Assembly: GCA_019054805.1 (NCBI GenBank)
Contig: JAHQIY010000006.1
Span: forward strand, 4,278,001 to 4,342,000
Length of the DNA: 64,000 nucleotides
Direction: 5' to 3'
DNA from: Brachionus manjavacas
Taxonomy: Eukaryota > Rotifera > Eurotatoria > Ploima > Brachionidae
The notes beneath the pieces are model-generated. The model was not told the origin of the DNA and made no database searches. It worked only from the letters and a program-made list of their open reading frames with translations. Of the stretch, positions 1 to 12,126 are shown piece by piece (positions within the stretch are counted from its first letter, which is position 1; the number at the start of each line of letters is the position of its first letter). Made by a program: the position numbers and the translations under genes.

Positions 1-965
1 CTCTCATAAAAAAAAACTAAAAATTAAAAAAACTGTAGATTTAGTTTCAAAATAGAAAATTGTTAGTCAAATTTAAGCTTTTTTTTCTATTTTTGCATTT
101 AAATTTAAGAGAATTTTTTGTGAGATTAAGGGTAAAATTTTAAAAAGTTTTAAAAAAATTAATTAATTTCGATGCATTGATTAGAATCAAATATTAATTA
201 AATGAATAATAAAGAAAGAAATGTTAATTTTTTTTCCGTTTGATAATTTTTCCATTTTCATCACGTGGAAGCTTTTTCCTTACTCTTTTCTTTTGACTTA
301 TTTCACTATTTGTATGGCATTGTGAATTCTGGTAAATTTGTCTTTTATGAGAGTAAAAAAAATATAATTGCGTCAAATCTATAGGATTTTTTTACATTGC
401 GTTTTTAAGATTAGAGGTCTATAGTGAATAGTGACAAGTACCATTCACCAAAAATATGCCAGCAATAAAATTGTAACCTATTTTTTAGATTGATCAACTA
501 TTTTATTTGTTTGGTCACATATTTTATTTAACATTTAATTTTTTTTTTTTTTAAATAATTTTTCGAAGATTTAAACTTGTAAAAAAGTTAAATTTTATTT
601 GATGAGGTCAATCCAGTCAAGTATCCTGCATTTGATAATTACTTGAATGATAATTTTTTGAATTCTTTTGGCGACGTAATTTTTTTTATTATTAAAATTC
701 TTTTCACATATTAACCCTTCAAAAATTAGGGTGACCAGTCTTAATCACATATTTTAGGTGAGGGATACTGATCACATAATATTTGACCAACTGGTCAATT
801 ATTATTATGGACCCTAAAATTGATATTTTTATTTTTATCCTGCAATTTATATTAAGTAGTTATTGAATTAAAATATTTAAAAAGCCCGTTTTATAACATT
901 TATGAATTTAAAATACTTATTGAGTTAAATCAATGAATTTTTATTAATATAGATTAAAAAAAACA
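1..965. other. Gene-free AT-rich stretch
   Basis: I see no open frame, RNA gene or clear repeat here. The sequence is AT-rich with poly-T and poly-A runs. The A-run just before the tRNA at 966 is that minus-strand gene's likely polymerase III terminator (T-run on its own strand). Confidence 0.6.
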
Positions 966-1037
966 AGGGGGCATCCGGGATTGAACCGGAGACCTCTCGA
1001 TCTGCAGTCGAATGCTCTACCACTGAGCTATACCCCC
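966..1037 (-). tRNA. tRNA-Cys (GCA)
   Basis: The minus strand folds as a complete 72-nt tRNA. The acceptor stem GGGGGTA pairs with TGCCCCC (one T-G wobble), followed by discriminator T, as expected for tRNA-Cys. The D-arm/A-box reads TAGCTCAGTGG and the T-arm/B-box GGTTCAATCC. The anticodon loop CTGCAGA gives anticodon GCA. There is no intron and no encoded CCA. A run of T follows the 3' end on the transcribed strand and would end polymerase III transcription. Unlike tRNA-derived SINEs, all four arms pair. Confidence 0.95.
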
Positions 1038-1274
1038 TCATTTTCTTAAGAGATTAATTGTCAAATAAATAAAGTATTTTAAATTTTTCATCATTTATAA
1101 TTTAGCGATATTGTTCATATCATTTTGTTAGATGAAAAATGAAAAAGTTTGGCAATCTACCCGATTTTTTTAAGAGTTTTTGAATAATTTTACAAAATTA
1201 AAATAAAATTAACACTTAATATATGAATAAAACTTTAAATTTAAAGAAAAAATTCCGACAAAAAAAACAAAAAA

Positions 1275-1574
1275 ATGTCCGATTTTAGTTCATCTAATTT
1301 TGCTGGCAGCTTGGGACCATCAACTTCAAAACAATCACAGCCAACTAAATTATTCGGCCAACGAGCTTTGCGTTCCGAAACGCGTCAAAAAGCCAAAGAC
1401 GACATCAAGAAAGTAATGAATTCAATCGAGAAAGTTAGAAAATGGGAACGAAAACTTGTGACTATCAATGAAACCTCGTTGAAAATTTACAAATGGGTTC
1501 CAGTTTCGTCCAGTAATTGTTCTTTATCATTAAAACAAGCCACCTCTAAGCATACTTTTGATCAACAAGTATAA
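1275..1574 (+). CDS. BCL7: BCL7-family protein, SWI/SNF (BAF) complex subunit
   Basis: A single-exon gene of 99 codons. Residues about 33-76 match the conserved BCL7 N-terminal domain: R-S-E-T-R-x-K-A-K-D-D-I-K then E-K-V-R-K-W-E-R-K and [12 protein letters not shown]7 proteins are small nuclear subunits of BAF chromatin-remodelling complexes. The family domain normally starts at the N-terminus; here a serine-rich leader of about 32 residues precedes it, and the tail after it is short compared with vertebrate BCL7A/B/C. The ATG at 1275 follows an A-rich leader, and AATAAA-type signals lie about 45 nt past the stop. Family assignment is firm; paralogue identity cannot be given. Confidence 0.92.
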   Translation: MSDFSSSNFAGSLGPSTSKQSQPTKLFGQRALRSETRQKAKDDIKKVMNSIEKVRKWERKLVTINETSLKIYKWVPVSSSNCSLSLKQATSKHTFDQQV

Positions 1575-1980
1575 TAATTGTTACTTTTATAATTTTTGTA
1601 TCCATTGTTCATTTTTTTAAATAAAAAATTTTAATAAAATTTTAATAAAATTTTTTATTCATAATTGATTTAATAAGATTAAAATGCGAATTTAATAAAA
1701 ATTTGTCTAATTACAATTTTATAAAAAATTTCTTTCAAAATGGTTAAAATATTTCCAAAATGGCAAGTATCATTGTCAATGACCATAGAAGTGACAATGC
1801 TATATGTATTATCAATATTATTAATTTCGAAAAGCCGATTTTCGGTTCCTTTTTTGAGAAATGTTATAACAGATTGTATCAGTTATTAGTTTAAATAAAA
1901 TTTACTCCTTTTTCATCAATTTTAAATTCATTTGTTTTTTCATGTACTAAAAAAATTAAAAAATAACTTTATGTTTCTAA

Positions 1981-3488
1981 TTAAAAAAAAAAACCTTTAT
2001 CAGTTGAGGATCTAGAATTAAACACTTCCAAAAGTACGACCAATATTATAAGCCAAATAATCCATGAAATCAAGCCTATCCAGTGGTAATTTTTTACGAA
2101 CATGCTAACACCTAGAAATACTGCTGTTACTAATTAAAATTAAAATTTAATTTTTTCCATTTTATTTAAAATTCCATTTTAAAATTACTTGAACATGCAT
2201 AGGCCAAAATTCCTACAAAACGATGAGCCCAATTGAATACTGGTCTATTCTCTGCCGATTTATCTGGTCTAAAAATGGCCATAGCAGGCTTTTTTATATT
2301 AATTAATAAAAAATACATAAATATTTTTTGATTTTATTTTTACTTGAATAAGAGACAGTATAATTGTTATTAGACCGATTATTGAATGAGCAAAATTTTT
2401 TACAGATGCCTGGCTAGTCCATGACCAATTTTTGTAAGAAAATATAAATCCAAAGCCAATTAGTGAAAGTAAACAGACTGAGATCATAAATGGTCGATGA
2501 ATTATGAACCAAAATTGTACACCACAAGATTTCACATTTGGAAACATAGATTTGTAATATCCTAATATTTTTTTTTACTGATTGAAAAATTTATAAATTT
2601 TAAATTCTACTTGCAAATAAAATTCCAATAGTTGACAAAAATGGCCAAGCTATAACCATGAGTATTGCTTTAGAAAAATCAAAATATAATTAAAACCATT
2701 TTAACAAATTAATTTTACCATGAATTTTGACAAAATTTGTTGAGATCAAAACCGATTTTGCCTCTAAAGCGTTGCTTAAATCAATTTTATTTTGACTTAT
2801 TACTTTGTCTCCCCCATGATAAGTCAACAAGCCATCTTTTATTTAAAAAAATATATAAAAATAATTGGATTAATAGAGTACCCTTTTCTAAATATCCTTT
2901 TGCCATTAGTAAGTAATAATTTTGGTTAAGATCAAAAAAATTTTCAACCTTTTTCGAAATAACTCTTTTAAAAGAGCAAATTAAAAATCCTTTGTCATTG
3001 ATGATTTTAATATCGCTTAAGCCACTAGATGGGTTTTTAGAATCAATCAATTCGGGATCGATTTGGCCAGGATTAAAATAATTATGAATTCTAAGATTAT
3101 GTTCTGTATTGTATTTGCACGCTACTACTGAATCATTTCCCTGAAAATAAAAATTGTTTTACAAAAATATTAAATAAATTTAGTTACCATTGATTTATCA
3201 TGGGAAAAACCGATTGCAAGCCAATTTTGTCTAAGATTTTTAAATTTAGCTGCAATAATGAACTCGACCTGGGTATCTATTTGGCGCCATTTAGCCACAA
3301 ATTCACACTGACTACTATCACAATCTTTAGGGTTATAAAAGCATCCGTATTTTGAACCGCAATTAGTAGAATTCTTTAATTTCAATACCATACAGCTTTA
3401 ATTTTTGAATATTTTTTTAAGTTACCAGAATTTCAGCCGCGTATAGCTGACCAAGGACTATGCAAACAGTAAAAAATTTCGCAAACAT
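1981..3488 (-). CDS. FRRS1L-like: DOMON + cytochrome b561 transmembrane reductase (ferric-chelate reductase 1-like), 8 exons
   Basis: Exons 3426-3488, 3188-3373, 2882-3140, 2719-2835, 2611-2667, 2344-2561, 2189-2288 and 1981-2129 join in phase across GT-AG introns of 46-59 nt to give 382 residues. Exon 1 encodes a signal peptide (MFAKFFTVCIVLGQLYAA). Exons 2-4 make a DOMON domain, including NWLAIGFSHDKSM and DGLLTYHGGD. Exons 5-8 make a five-helix cytochrome b561 domain with four likely haem-ligand histidines, in the contexts HAILM, FIIHRPF, NFAHSII and NWAHRFVG. Such proteins pass electrons across a membrane, typically reducing ferric iron. Vertebrate FRRS1 also has a reeler domain before DOMON; none is present here. 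The symbol is descriptive and orthology is not established. Confidence 0.88.
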
Positions 3489-4431
3489 TTAAGAAAAATT
3501 TATCATAAAGCTTTTTTAATTTTTGTCGATCTTTAATCGCAGTTTTTAAATATGATCAAATTTAAAAAAAACAACGATTGACTTAAAACTTTACATAAGA
3601 AATTACTTGAGAGCATCTTTTTTGATAGATGAAGCTAATTATAGCTTATTTTTAGCATTTCTATACTAAGATGGAAATTTATGCAATATCTGATGAAGAC
3701 TTTTTTAATTCTTTTAAAAGACCTTGTTTTATAAATAAGAGTAAATTTTATGCTTTTAAATTTTTCATCATCATCATGTGAAAAATATTTAACAAAAGTT
3801 TATTAAATAAAATTTGAGTTTATTTGTTCAATAAATAGATCATGGGTTAATTAAAAAAAATATTTAGTCTAGATCTTATTCTTATTAGCATTATTTTACT
3901 TATTTTCATAAATTTGAAAAATTGCAATTAAAAATTAAAATATGATTCTTCAAAATTTAAAAAAAGATCATAGTAAAGAGAGTTAAAAAAGTAAAAAAAT
4001 AAATAAAAATTAAATTTATAAAAAAGCAAAACTATGGCATTGAATATTTTCCAATTCTTTATATCTAACAGGAGAACAATTTGGTCGTGAGTTACTAAGT
4101 AATTGATTTAAACCGAAAATTCTTGATGCTTGCATTAAAATAAATTTTACAAATGTTTAAAACTAATTTTTTTAAATTTTCTTGTCTTCATTTAAAAATA
4201 TTTTTTATTTAATATTTCTTCTTCTCCTTTAAAAAAATAAAAAATTTATTTTATCAGCTTTTTATACTTTTGTGGCCATTAGTCAATGACTGATTTGAAT
4301 TCAATTTTTTCTTTTAATATTTCATTTAAGGATTGAAAGCAAAATAAATTTTAATCTGTAAATAGAAAAAAATTTATTCAGAGCTGAAAAAAAAAATTTC
4401 AAAATCAAAATAAAACACAATCTTTACAAAT
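3489..4431. other. Intergenic, no gene seen
   Basis: This AT-rich stretch holds the upstream region of the b561 gene and the 3' flank of the IAP gene, both on the minus strand. I see no coding exon, RNA gene or ordered repeat. The A/T-rich sequence just below 4430 probably holds the IAP polyadenylation signals. Confidence 0.5.
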
Positions 4432-6908
4432 TTAAGTAAATGTTCGGACAGTGGCTTGAACTGCAGACCTGCACATGGGGCATGTTTGAAGAGAGTAGCT
4501 GCAATCAAGACAAGTTGCTAAATGAGCGCATGGAAGAAATAAGATATTTTTATCCTTTATCAAGCATACAACACAAAGTCTTTCATTCTTTAGCCGCTCA
4601 TTTTCTTCCATCAACCTTTGTGCTTCTTTATCAGCCAAATCTTTCGAGACCTTAGGCTCTTGAATTTCCATTTTTTCAGCCGACTTTTCAATCGAATCTG
4701 ATCTAAAATTGAGCAATTCTTGTTCTTGTAATCTCAATTGTTCAATAGAAGTCGACATGTCTATTTGTTTGTCCATCAAAGGCTTTATCTTTTCCTCAAT
4801 CTCGCACCAATTGGTCTTCAACACAATTACCCCTTTAAATTCAACTATTTCTAAAGAAAAAATTAAATTCCAAATTTCTATCAATTTTTATCTAATAAAT
4901 CACCTTTACTCAATTTGTTTTGTATATCGCTTATTATTTCATCTATTTTGGACTTGTCCTCTTTATTTAAATTAACCAAATGGTATCTTTGATTTTCTGT
5001 CGAGTCTGTCTGAAGCATTCTTAAAAAAAAAATTTACTTAAAAAAAAAAGATTTTTATTATTTAACTTACCTTACATTTAGTGGATAACATCCATATTTA
5101 AGTTCTAATAAATTTTTAATATGATAAGTCCTAATATTTGAATTTACATTGCACAAAAAAAAGTCACAAATTCCACTAAGACTTTCGAGCTTTTTTTTTT
5201 TAGCGTTTTCGATCTCGTAGGAAAATGCAGCCATTTTAAGCGCGGTCTTAAAATCATCACCGTAATTCAAGTTAGCTGCTTCTGGATTGTTATTATTAGC
5301 ATCTTGGACGGATAGCTTAATTTCTATTGCTTTTTTGATAGACTCTTTGCTGATGTAATTACTGTCTATTATTTTTCTGACTATATTCGAGTCCAGTCTG
5401 GAATTAAGAGTCCTAGGACTAACTGAGCGCTTTGATCCGGACTGATATTTTTTCAGCAATGTAGAACTGGATGGAAGGCCTGATATCAAAGAATCGAGAG
5501 TGTTTGCCTCAATTTTCTTGCCTGAATCAAAACCCGAGTCCATATTCTTAAATTTTTCCCTAACCATTTCGACATATTCGGGTCCCATGAGTTGTCTGAT
5601 ATATTGGCACTTGGGAAACCAGCGAACATGGTCCTGAAAAGGGTCGTCATTGTAGTCCCAGTTTTTAAGGCCGCCATTGCAAAAAAAACACTTGACCATG
5701 TCTTTAATTCCAAAATAATAGAATCCTGCCTTGGCCAAGTCGGAAGGCTGTTGGGACATGGTGGAGGGCCATTCTTTAAAACTCTCCAGACGAGTCTCGT
5801 ATTGGGCATAGGCCGGGTGGAATGCTTTGTCACTAAGGACATTATTTGATCTATTTAGAGCCTCTTGGATCTTGTTAAAATCGGCAGTCACTTTTTGGTC
5901 TTCGGAATTGTTTGGGCCTGGCATGTACATAACTGTGTTAGATGCTTCATGTGGAATTTTTTTTGCTCTCGAAAATTTTAAATTGATCAAATGATCAAAA
6001 ATTTTTGGCATTTTTTTAACACTAAACTCTTCTGTATCGTTTAACTTAGATGCTAGATCAAGATCTGACACTGGCTCTGAATTGACTTCACTGTCGAAGC
6101 CATAAAGAGTTCTCAGCCAGGTCATATTTTCTCTGAGAAGATCATTTCTCAGAAAATAATTCGTATTTTTGGGCGGACAGCAGTCCATTTTATTCGTGTC
6201 AGAGAATATGGGACAAGAAAGTCCGAACTTTTCTCTGTGCTCGTCAAAAGGAGACTTGAAGACTGTGTTTTGGTGACTATTGCGAAATAGGAGACACTCA
6301 TATGGACAAAACGCGCATCTAACATGGCAGAGAGAAGCGATGTATTTGGATACATATTCAATGCCCGATATGGTCTCGACATCTTTTTTGAGCGAGAGTT
6401 TTATGGGATCTTTTAAAACCCGGTAAAGGCCATTCTTGACCAAAGATGTGACTTCGATTTTTAATTTACAATTTTCGAATGTTTCAAAGCGCTTTTCTTC
6501 ATTGGAAAAATTTGTGTTTTCGTTTAGATGAAGCTGTTCCAAGGGTCTTGCCTGATCAAAGTCCAAACTCATCTCTTCGGATAGAATTTGGTTCTTGATG
6601 CTAATCTTAGCTTGGTTACAGTTTGGTTTTTGTTGTATGTGCAGTGTTAAGATGTCACTAAGGCTGTCGCATTCCAAATCTGTAAATTGGAAGTCACACT
6701 CGAAGCATTTTATGCATCGGGGATTGTTTTGGAAGTAGAAGCCGTTCGAGGCCAGAACACAAGCCGGAAGATCGCATTCTTTGGGATAGTTTTGGGTGAA
6801 CAAAGAGTAGCGCACGTTAAAGTATTTCAGCGCGTCACTTTGGGTCCTTATCAGGCCAGCCTTGAGGGAACTTAAATACTCATTGCATTCGTCAAGCATT
6901 CTATTCAT
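4432..6908 (-). CDS. BIRC-like: Inhibitor of apoptosis protein: three BIR domains + C-terminal RING
   Basis: Exons 5071-6908, 4904-5019 and 4432-4850 join in phase (introns 51 and 53 nt) into about 790 residues. BIR3 (about residues 364-440) is canonical: C407-x2-C410-x16-H427-x6-C434 after a GFYYFG core. Two diverged BIRs precede it, each keeping the Cys-Cys-His-Cys zinc set (C68/C71/H90/C97 and C198/C201/H224/C232). The last exon has a short coiled-coil stretch and a RING finger (CVVC, PCAHLATCLDC, CPMCR) at the very C-terminus, as in XIAP, cIAP and DIAP1. IAPs bind caspases and IAP antagonists through BIRs and act as ubiquitin ligases through the RING. I start at the ATG at 6908 because an in-frame stop lies just upstream. 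No CARD is visible. The orthologue within the family is unclear. Confidence 0.92.
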
Positions 6909-8453
6909 GTGACAGTCGATGGGCAATTAATCTAGAAAATGAACGATTTTGTTTTTAATTAAGACAAAATGAATGCACTCGTATCATTTCAGTTAAATTT
7001 AAAATAAAAATATTGTAGAAAAATGAGTCTTATGTTGAATTCATAATTTAAAAAAAAACTATAGGAAATTACAAAATTGTACGAAAGATTAGTAAGTGAC
7101 ATGGTAATTTTCCCAATTAAACTTTTCATAATTTTTTATAATGATAAGAGTTTAAAATATAAAATTTTATTATTTGATTTAAATTTATTTTTTTAAGATA
7201 AGATTTATTTTCGTCATTTTTGAATTAAACAAAACTAAATTTAAGTTAATTTAATATATTCTGTTTTTTTTTAACTTAAAATATATTCAGTCGATTTAAC
7301 AAACTAAAATGATAATTTAAAATAAATTGTTTTATTCAAAATAAGAAAAAAAAAATAAAGTTAAGTTAGATAAGCTTAAAAAATTTAGATATTAAATATT
7401 AAAATAAATTTTAAAATAACTTGAAATTTAAAAAAAAGTATCAAATGTTTTTTACACTGTTTTTGCTGTCTATTTACATGAAAAAGACTCAAATAATTTT
7501 CAAATAGAATAAATTCTTTTGAAATAGTGTTCAAATGTTTTTATTAAAATTTATACTCTATTTATTTAAACTTGAAAAAGTAGCCTAAATCCGAAACTGC
7601 TTTGTTATTTGGGCTAATCCCCGATTTAATATTATAAATAAATAAAAATATAAAATAAACCCGGTTATATAAGAAATATTTAAATTGCCCTTAAGAACCT
7701 TGATTTTTTTAAAAATGAATAAAACAGTTGTTTATTAATGTTAAATTTGAACTTTGATATTTTATAATTTTGTAATTGACCTATCTTAAGTAATATCGAT
7801 TAACATAAAATGAAAAAGAATACTTAATTCAGGAAATGATTACAAAAAATTAGTTACGTCTGAAAAAATAAATAGAAAAAGATCTAGATGAAATCAATTG
7901 AAAAATGTTCAGTCAAGCTCTATTTAAAATTTACATTAAATACTTAAAATTTTATTCGGTCTTATTTATCCATCTGTGACAAAAAAGATTTCAGTTTCTA
8001 CTTAAAAGCGGCTTTTGAAAGGAGAAATTTACATATTTTGACTTTTGACCCTCTTAGGTGGTATTAAATTATTACACAGTTTCCAAAAAATGAATCACAA
8101 TTAACAAAATAATGATAGCTGAATATTTTAGAAAAGTATAAAACACTTTTAATTCCTAATTCAAATTAAGTTCAACTTGTTTTGAATCAATAAACTTTGA
8201 TACATGATAATTTAAAAATTAAATAATTGTATTTATTTAAACAAAAAGATAATTGGCGTTAAATGTTTATTTTAAATTAGCATGTGACAATTTTAATAAA
8301 CAAATTATAACAATAAACTCTAAAATTAAAACTGTATTACTATATTAATTCATAAATTTTTGATTAATCATATTATTTTAAAAGCTCTTTTTAAAATCGA
8401 ATAGAATAACCAAAGATATAAAGTTGACATTTTTTTATAATTTTTTTTTTCTT

Positions 8454-8505
8454 ACCGAGCAAGAACTCCTTCAGAAATTTATTTATTATTTATTTATTTT
8501 CGTTT
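8454..8505 (+). repeat. Retroposon-like 3' tail, copy 1
   Basis: Contains CCGAGCAAGAACTCCTTCAG followed by a TTTA/TTAT-rich simple tail. The same core, C-GA-(C/T)-A-CTCCTTCA plus an AT-rich simple tail, recurs at 9452, 55501 (minus), 56543 and 56893 (minus). That pattern fits the 3' ends of a retroposed family. The body upstream is not recognisable. Confidence 0.5.
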
Positions 8506-9451
8506 TTTTATTTAATAGACAATAAAGAAAAAAAGAGAAAGGTTCATTAGAGAAAATTATCTAAATAATTTAACAAAAAAAAATTATTAAAAATGAATAT
8601 TTAAAATATATTTAGATTTACAAAATTCACAGAATTCGAAAAAAAATTCAGGCGCGTGGGGTCTAAAAGCAAATATTTTGAGAAATCTGAGGGCCACAGT
8701 CATTATTATCATTTTATTTCCGTATTTGTTCGGTTTTCAAAGAGTTAAAAATAAAAAAATATTTTTTCTAATTTTTTTCACAATCAATTTAAAGCGCATA
8801 TTTAAATCAATATTAAGTATTTGTTCTGTTCACCAAAACTGTATTTTGGTTGATGAGACTGCAGCAGCGAAGATGGTCAATAATACGGTCAATAATTCGG
8901 AAGATTTTTTCTAAAATTTCCATCAAGCTTTTAAAATCAATAAAAAATTTATTCTAAATCCAAAATCATTTTATTAAATAAAATACCTGTGAATAAGTCA
9001 ACTAATTTTAAAATCTTTTGAAGCTAAAACCAAAAATATCATTTTATTAGCAAAAAACATTTGAGTTAGACCAAAATTGCCTAAAGCACAGTGGTGATCA
9101 AATTTTTATTTTCTAATTAAAAAAATATGATGAATATTATATTACTATATCGACTTCTATATTGACAAAGAAAATGAGTTTAAAAATATTTGACAAATTT
9201 CAATTTAATAAACTTTCTTTATAATTATAATTTTTGTTATTTTTTTGAATGTCCTTTACATTTCCTTCCGATATAATACCAATTTACCTATTTTTTGAGT
9301 TTTATTTAATTTTTATAAAAACCTGCTCGAGATTGTGACTTTATAGCATTTCAAGAATTTTTCTTTTTAAAAACATTTGGATGAAAGGAAGGTTAAGTTC
9401 CATTTCAATTTGTCAGGATATATCCATAATATTATTATTTATTTGCTTTAT

Positions 9452-9506
9452 CTGTGCCGAGCTAAAGCTCCTTCAGATTAAAAAAAAATAAAATAAAAAT
9501 GTAAAG
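9452..9506 (+). repeat. Retroposon-like 3' tail, copy 2
   Basis: The best-formed copy: GTGCCGAGCTAAAGCTCCTT then CAGATT and an A-rich tail with scattered T. The core GAGCTAAAGCTC is a perfect short palindrome able to form a hairpin just before the tail, as 3' ends recognised by LINE reverse transcriptases often do. Copies at 8454, 55501, 56543 and 56893 share it. Confidence 0.55.
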
Positions 9507-10160
9507 AAAAAATATAAAAAAATTAAAATAATAAAAAGACAATTAAAATTGATAAATTGTAAGAAGTGACATGTACAAAGTATTTAAGTATTGAACAGTT
9601 CAGGAAAGTAAGAAGAAATACTAAGATAGCAATTTTACAATGGGTATTCAACATACCTTGATTCAAAACCCCCTTTATAATATGATTTTGAAAATCATAA
9701 CATACCCGAGATTGTAAAATAGATTTTTACTAATTACTTATCACATTAAAATGAGATAAAAGTATTAGTTTTTTTATCTATCGAAATTTCCGGATTAAAA
9801 ATAATTGTTTGTGATAGCAGAAAGTTTGGTCTTAACTTTTTGAACATAAACCTAATTAAAAGTCCCTCCAAAAATTTCAAAAACGTTCTAAATTAAAATT
9901 AAATTAACAAACTTAACGCAACCAGAGATTCGTTTGATTGATTTTGTTCTAAATAAAAAGACAAAGTAAAGCAGAACAGTTAAAAGTTTTAAATCTAAAT
10001 TAGTGGTCTCGTTATTAGAATGCTCTTCAATGATATCCAATATATCCTTAAATTAGCTAAATTAAAACTTTTAAGTGACTATAAATTTGTTCCCTAAATC
10101 GGTAGAAATATCAATCAAGTTTTTAAAATATTACAAAGTTATTACCTAAAACCACCAAGA

Positions 10161-10640
10161 ATGAATAGCTTCAAAACTTTTAACCCTACCCCTTACCAAG
10201 GTAAAAAAAGATGCTTTGGAGAATTCGCTTGCCAAAACTGTGGAAAAAGTTGGAAGAGTGCTAACAGCAAAGCAAATACTCCTCAAGAATGTACTCGCTG
10301 CCATGCTTTTGTATTTCCACTGAAACAAAGTTCTTTAGACAATGTTTTTAAAGAGCTTAGAAACAATAGAGAAGTTAAATTTGCTTATCTGGATCAATTG
10401 ACAAAACCTACTGAAGTCAAACAAGAAAAAATATCTCCAAAAACGACTATTCAACCTAATTTTTTGGAACAATCAGAATCAATGAATACATTTTCATATC
10501 AAAGAGATAAATTTGTTTCTGTATCTCCTACATCTTCCGATTCATCAACTAGTTCAAGCAGTCAATCATTCTTTATTAAACCCAACCCAATTACTGCCTT
10601 CGATTTTGAAGACTGCTTTCAGGGTATTTGTAGATTTTAA
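10161..10640 (+). CDS. 3CxxC-type zinc-finger protein (ZCCHC24-like)
   Basis: A single-exon gene of 159 codons. Residues about 17-52 carry CFGEFACQNCGKSWKSANS followed by an A-N-T-x-Q-E-C-T-R-C-H-A-F-V-F-P stretch. This matches the zinc-binding 3CxxC module found in ZCCHC24 and related to ZAR1, where the family pattern is F-G-x-F-x-C-x-x-C-x-x-x-W-x-S-x-N-S-W-A-N-x-x-Q-x-C. The usual W of S-W-A-N is K here. The rest is low-complexity: Lys/Thr/Gln-rich, then a serine run around residues 125-140, with the short acidic/aromatic end AFDFEDCFQGICRF. Family members with known roles bind RNA, but I cannot infer this protein's target. The ATG at 10161 starts the frame; AATAATAAA-type signals follow the stop by about 45 nt. 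Confidence 0.75.
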   Translation: MNSFKTFNPTPYQGKKRCFGEFACQNCGKSWKSANSKANTPQECTRCHAFVFPLKQSSLDNVFKELRNNREVKFAYLDQLTKPTEVKQEKISPKTTIQPNFLEQSESMNTFSYQRDKFVSVSPTSSDSSTSSSSQSFFIKPNPITAFDFEDCFQGICRF

Positions 10641-10959
10641 AATCAATCTCATTTGATCAGTAATATCAATCTGATATTCCCACAATAATAAATTAAATCA
10701 ACCCGATTTAAAAATGAATTTTATTCTTAGTTTTTTATGAAATTTTGTGATTTTTACTACATTTTCTAATTGAAAATTTGACTCATTTATGTATTTAAAA
10801 ATGGTTGTTTTTTTTTTTATGAACAAATTTGATTAATTCAAATAAAAAATTTAAAATAATATTAAAATTTTAATTTAATTATTTATTGAGTTAAAATGTC
10901 ATTCCAATCATTTTGAAATATAATTTAAATAATGAATTCTCGCAGCAGTTAATTTTATT

Positions 10960-11545
10960 GATCAAAATTTTATAAAAAGATAAAAAGCTTGAAAAATAAA
11001 ATTTTTTGATTCAAAATTAATAAAAACTAATTTATTAGTTTCAGCGTAGCTTTTACTACACTGTTTGTAAAAGCAACACTGATGTACAAAAGTGTATGTT
11101 GGGGGAAGTGTGAATCTTAAAGGAAAAGTCTTAACACCTTCCACACGGGAAGTTTGCGGAGAATTCTCGGGATACACTGGTCAGAGAAATTGTCGAATGA
11201 TAACCTATACAGAAGAACAAATTCAGAGCCATTGCTGCTCATCCAGCAATCAATGCCTGCTTTAAAGCTGTAAACATTAGGGGCTTCAACTAATTGATTT
11301 GGCAGTGAGTTCCATATGTTAGCGGTTCTGTTGAAAAAAAAGTTATCTCTATGTTGGAGCCTCGAAATTTCTTTGTGATATTTGAAGCAGTGACCTCTTC
11401 CTTGGATTTTGGTGACATTAAAATTGTTGCTTTTTTCAACCAATTCTATTCCATGCATGAACTTGTATAATTGAATTAGATCACCTCTTTTTCTTCTTTC
11501 CACCAGATTTGGAATGTTTAAAGCCTTCAAAATATTTTAATTTAT
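10960..11545 (-). mobile_element. Non-LTR retrotransposon (LINE) 3' fragment, CR1/jockey-like
   Basis: The minus strand at 11117-11530 is open and reads like the extreme C-terminus of a LINE reverse-transcriptase polyprotein. It has R-R-K-R-G-D-L-I-Q-L-Y-K-F then R-G-H, then NFFFNRTANIWNSLPNQLVE and an S-F-K-A-G-I-D segment. This arrangement (RRxRGD, RGH, FFxNRxxxxWNSLP, SFKxxLD) is typical of invertebrate CR1/jockey-type elements. Everything upstream of the RRKRGD segment is missing, so the copy is 5'-truncated. Sequence down to about 10960 is probably 3' UTR. No target duplication was identified. Confidence 0.8.
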
Positions 11546-12126
11546 CTGCAAAGCTTTAATAAAGTCTTGGGATGTATAGAAATACATTTATATAATTTAA
11601 AAAATGTCAAAATTTAAAAATATTTCATAATAAAACTTTCAAAAATTTTCAATTTAGCAGACAGTACTAACAGAAAATATACCTATGTTGCATACTTTTT
11701 TATCAAATTCTTAATATGTATACAGAATTTTATGATAGAGAATAAATTATATTTTTTTTGATAATCTGATAAAAAAAATAAGAAAATATTATCTGTTAAC
11801 TGTTATATGAAACTTGGCATTAATTTGAAAGTTTATGAAAGAAAATATTCATCATTAAGTAAAGAATTTTTTTTTAAATTTCCCATTTTTATTTTCAAAA
11901 AAGAAAAATTTCACGTCGTCATCTCTTTGTAATTTAATGGATAATTAATGTCGCGTCAGAATTTGATGAGAAATTGATGTGATAAAATGCATATTTAATT
12001 CATTTCAATTTCTAATGTACGTACTAAATTTTCGATGAAAATTTACATTTTCTTTTAGAATAATATAAATATTTTTAGAAAGTTATTTTTGTAAATAACT
12101 CTCTCAAAAAAATAATTTAAATAACG
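11546..12126. other. Intergenic, upstream of the five-exon gene
   Basis: AT-rich with no gene or repeat that I recognise. It should contain the promoter and 5' UTR of the gene starting at 12127, whose first coding exon is only four nucleotides of coding sequence. Confidence 0.4.

Larger units (their letters stand above)
6909..10160. other. Intergenic 3.2 kb, no gene supported
   Basis: Highly AT-rich sequence upstream of the IAP gene. It contains two copies of a retroposon-like tail repeat (listed separately at 8454 and 9452). A 78-codon plus-strand open stretch at 8678-8914 is hydrophobic and Phe/Ile-rich, lacks splice or family support, and I do not call it a gene. No RNA gene seen. Confidence 0.5.

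Noticed and set aside
5486-5842. Alternative minus-strand frame inside the IAP gene
   Set aside because: Shadow of the BIR-coding frame; the IAP frame has clear zinc-binding domains.
8678-8914. 78-codon plus-strand open stretch ending in N-N-T-V-N-N-S-E-D-F-F
   Set aside because: Begins in hydrophobic low-complexity sequence, no splice or family support; the less AT-rich end is too short to judge.
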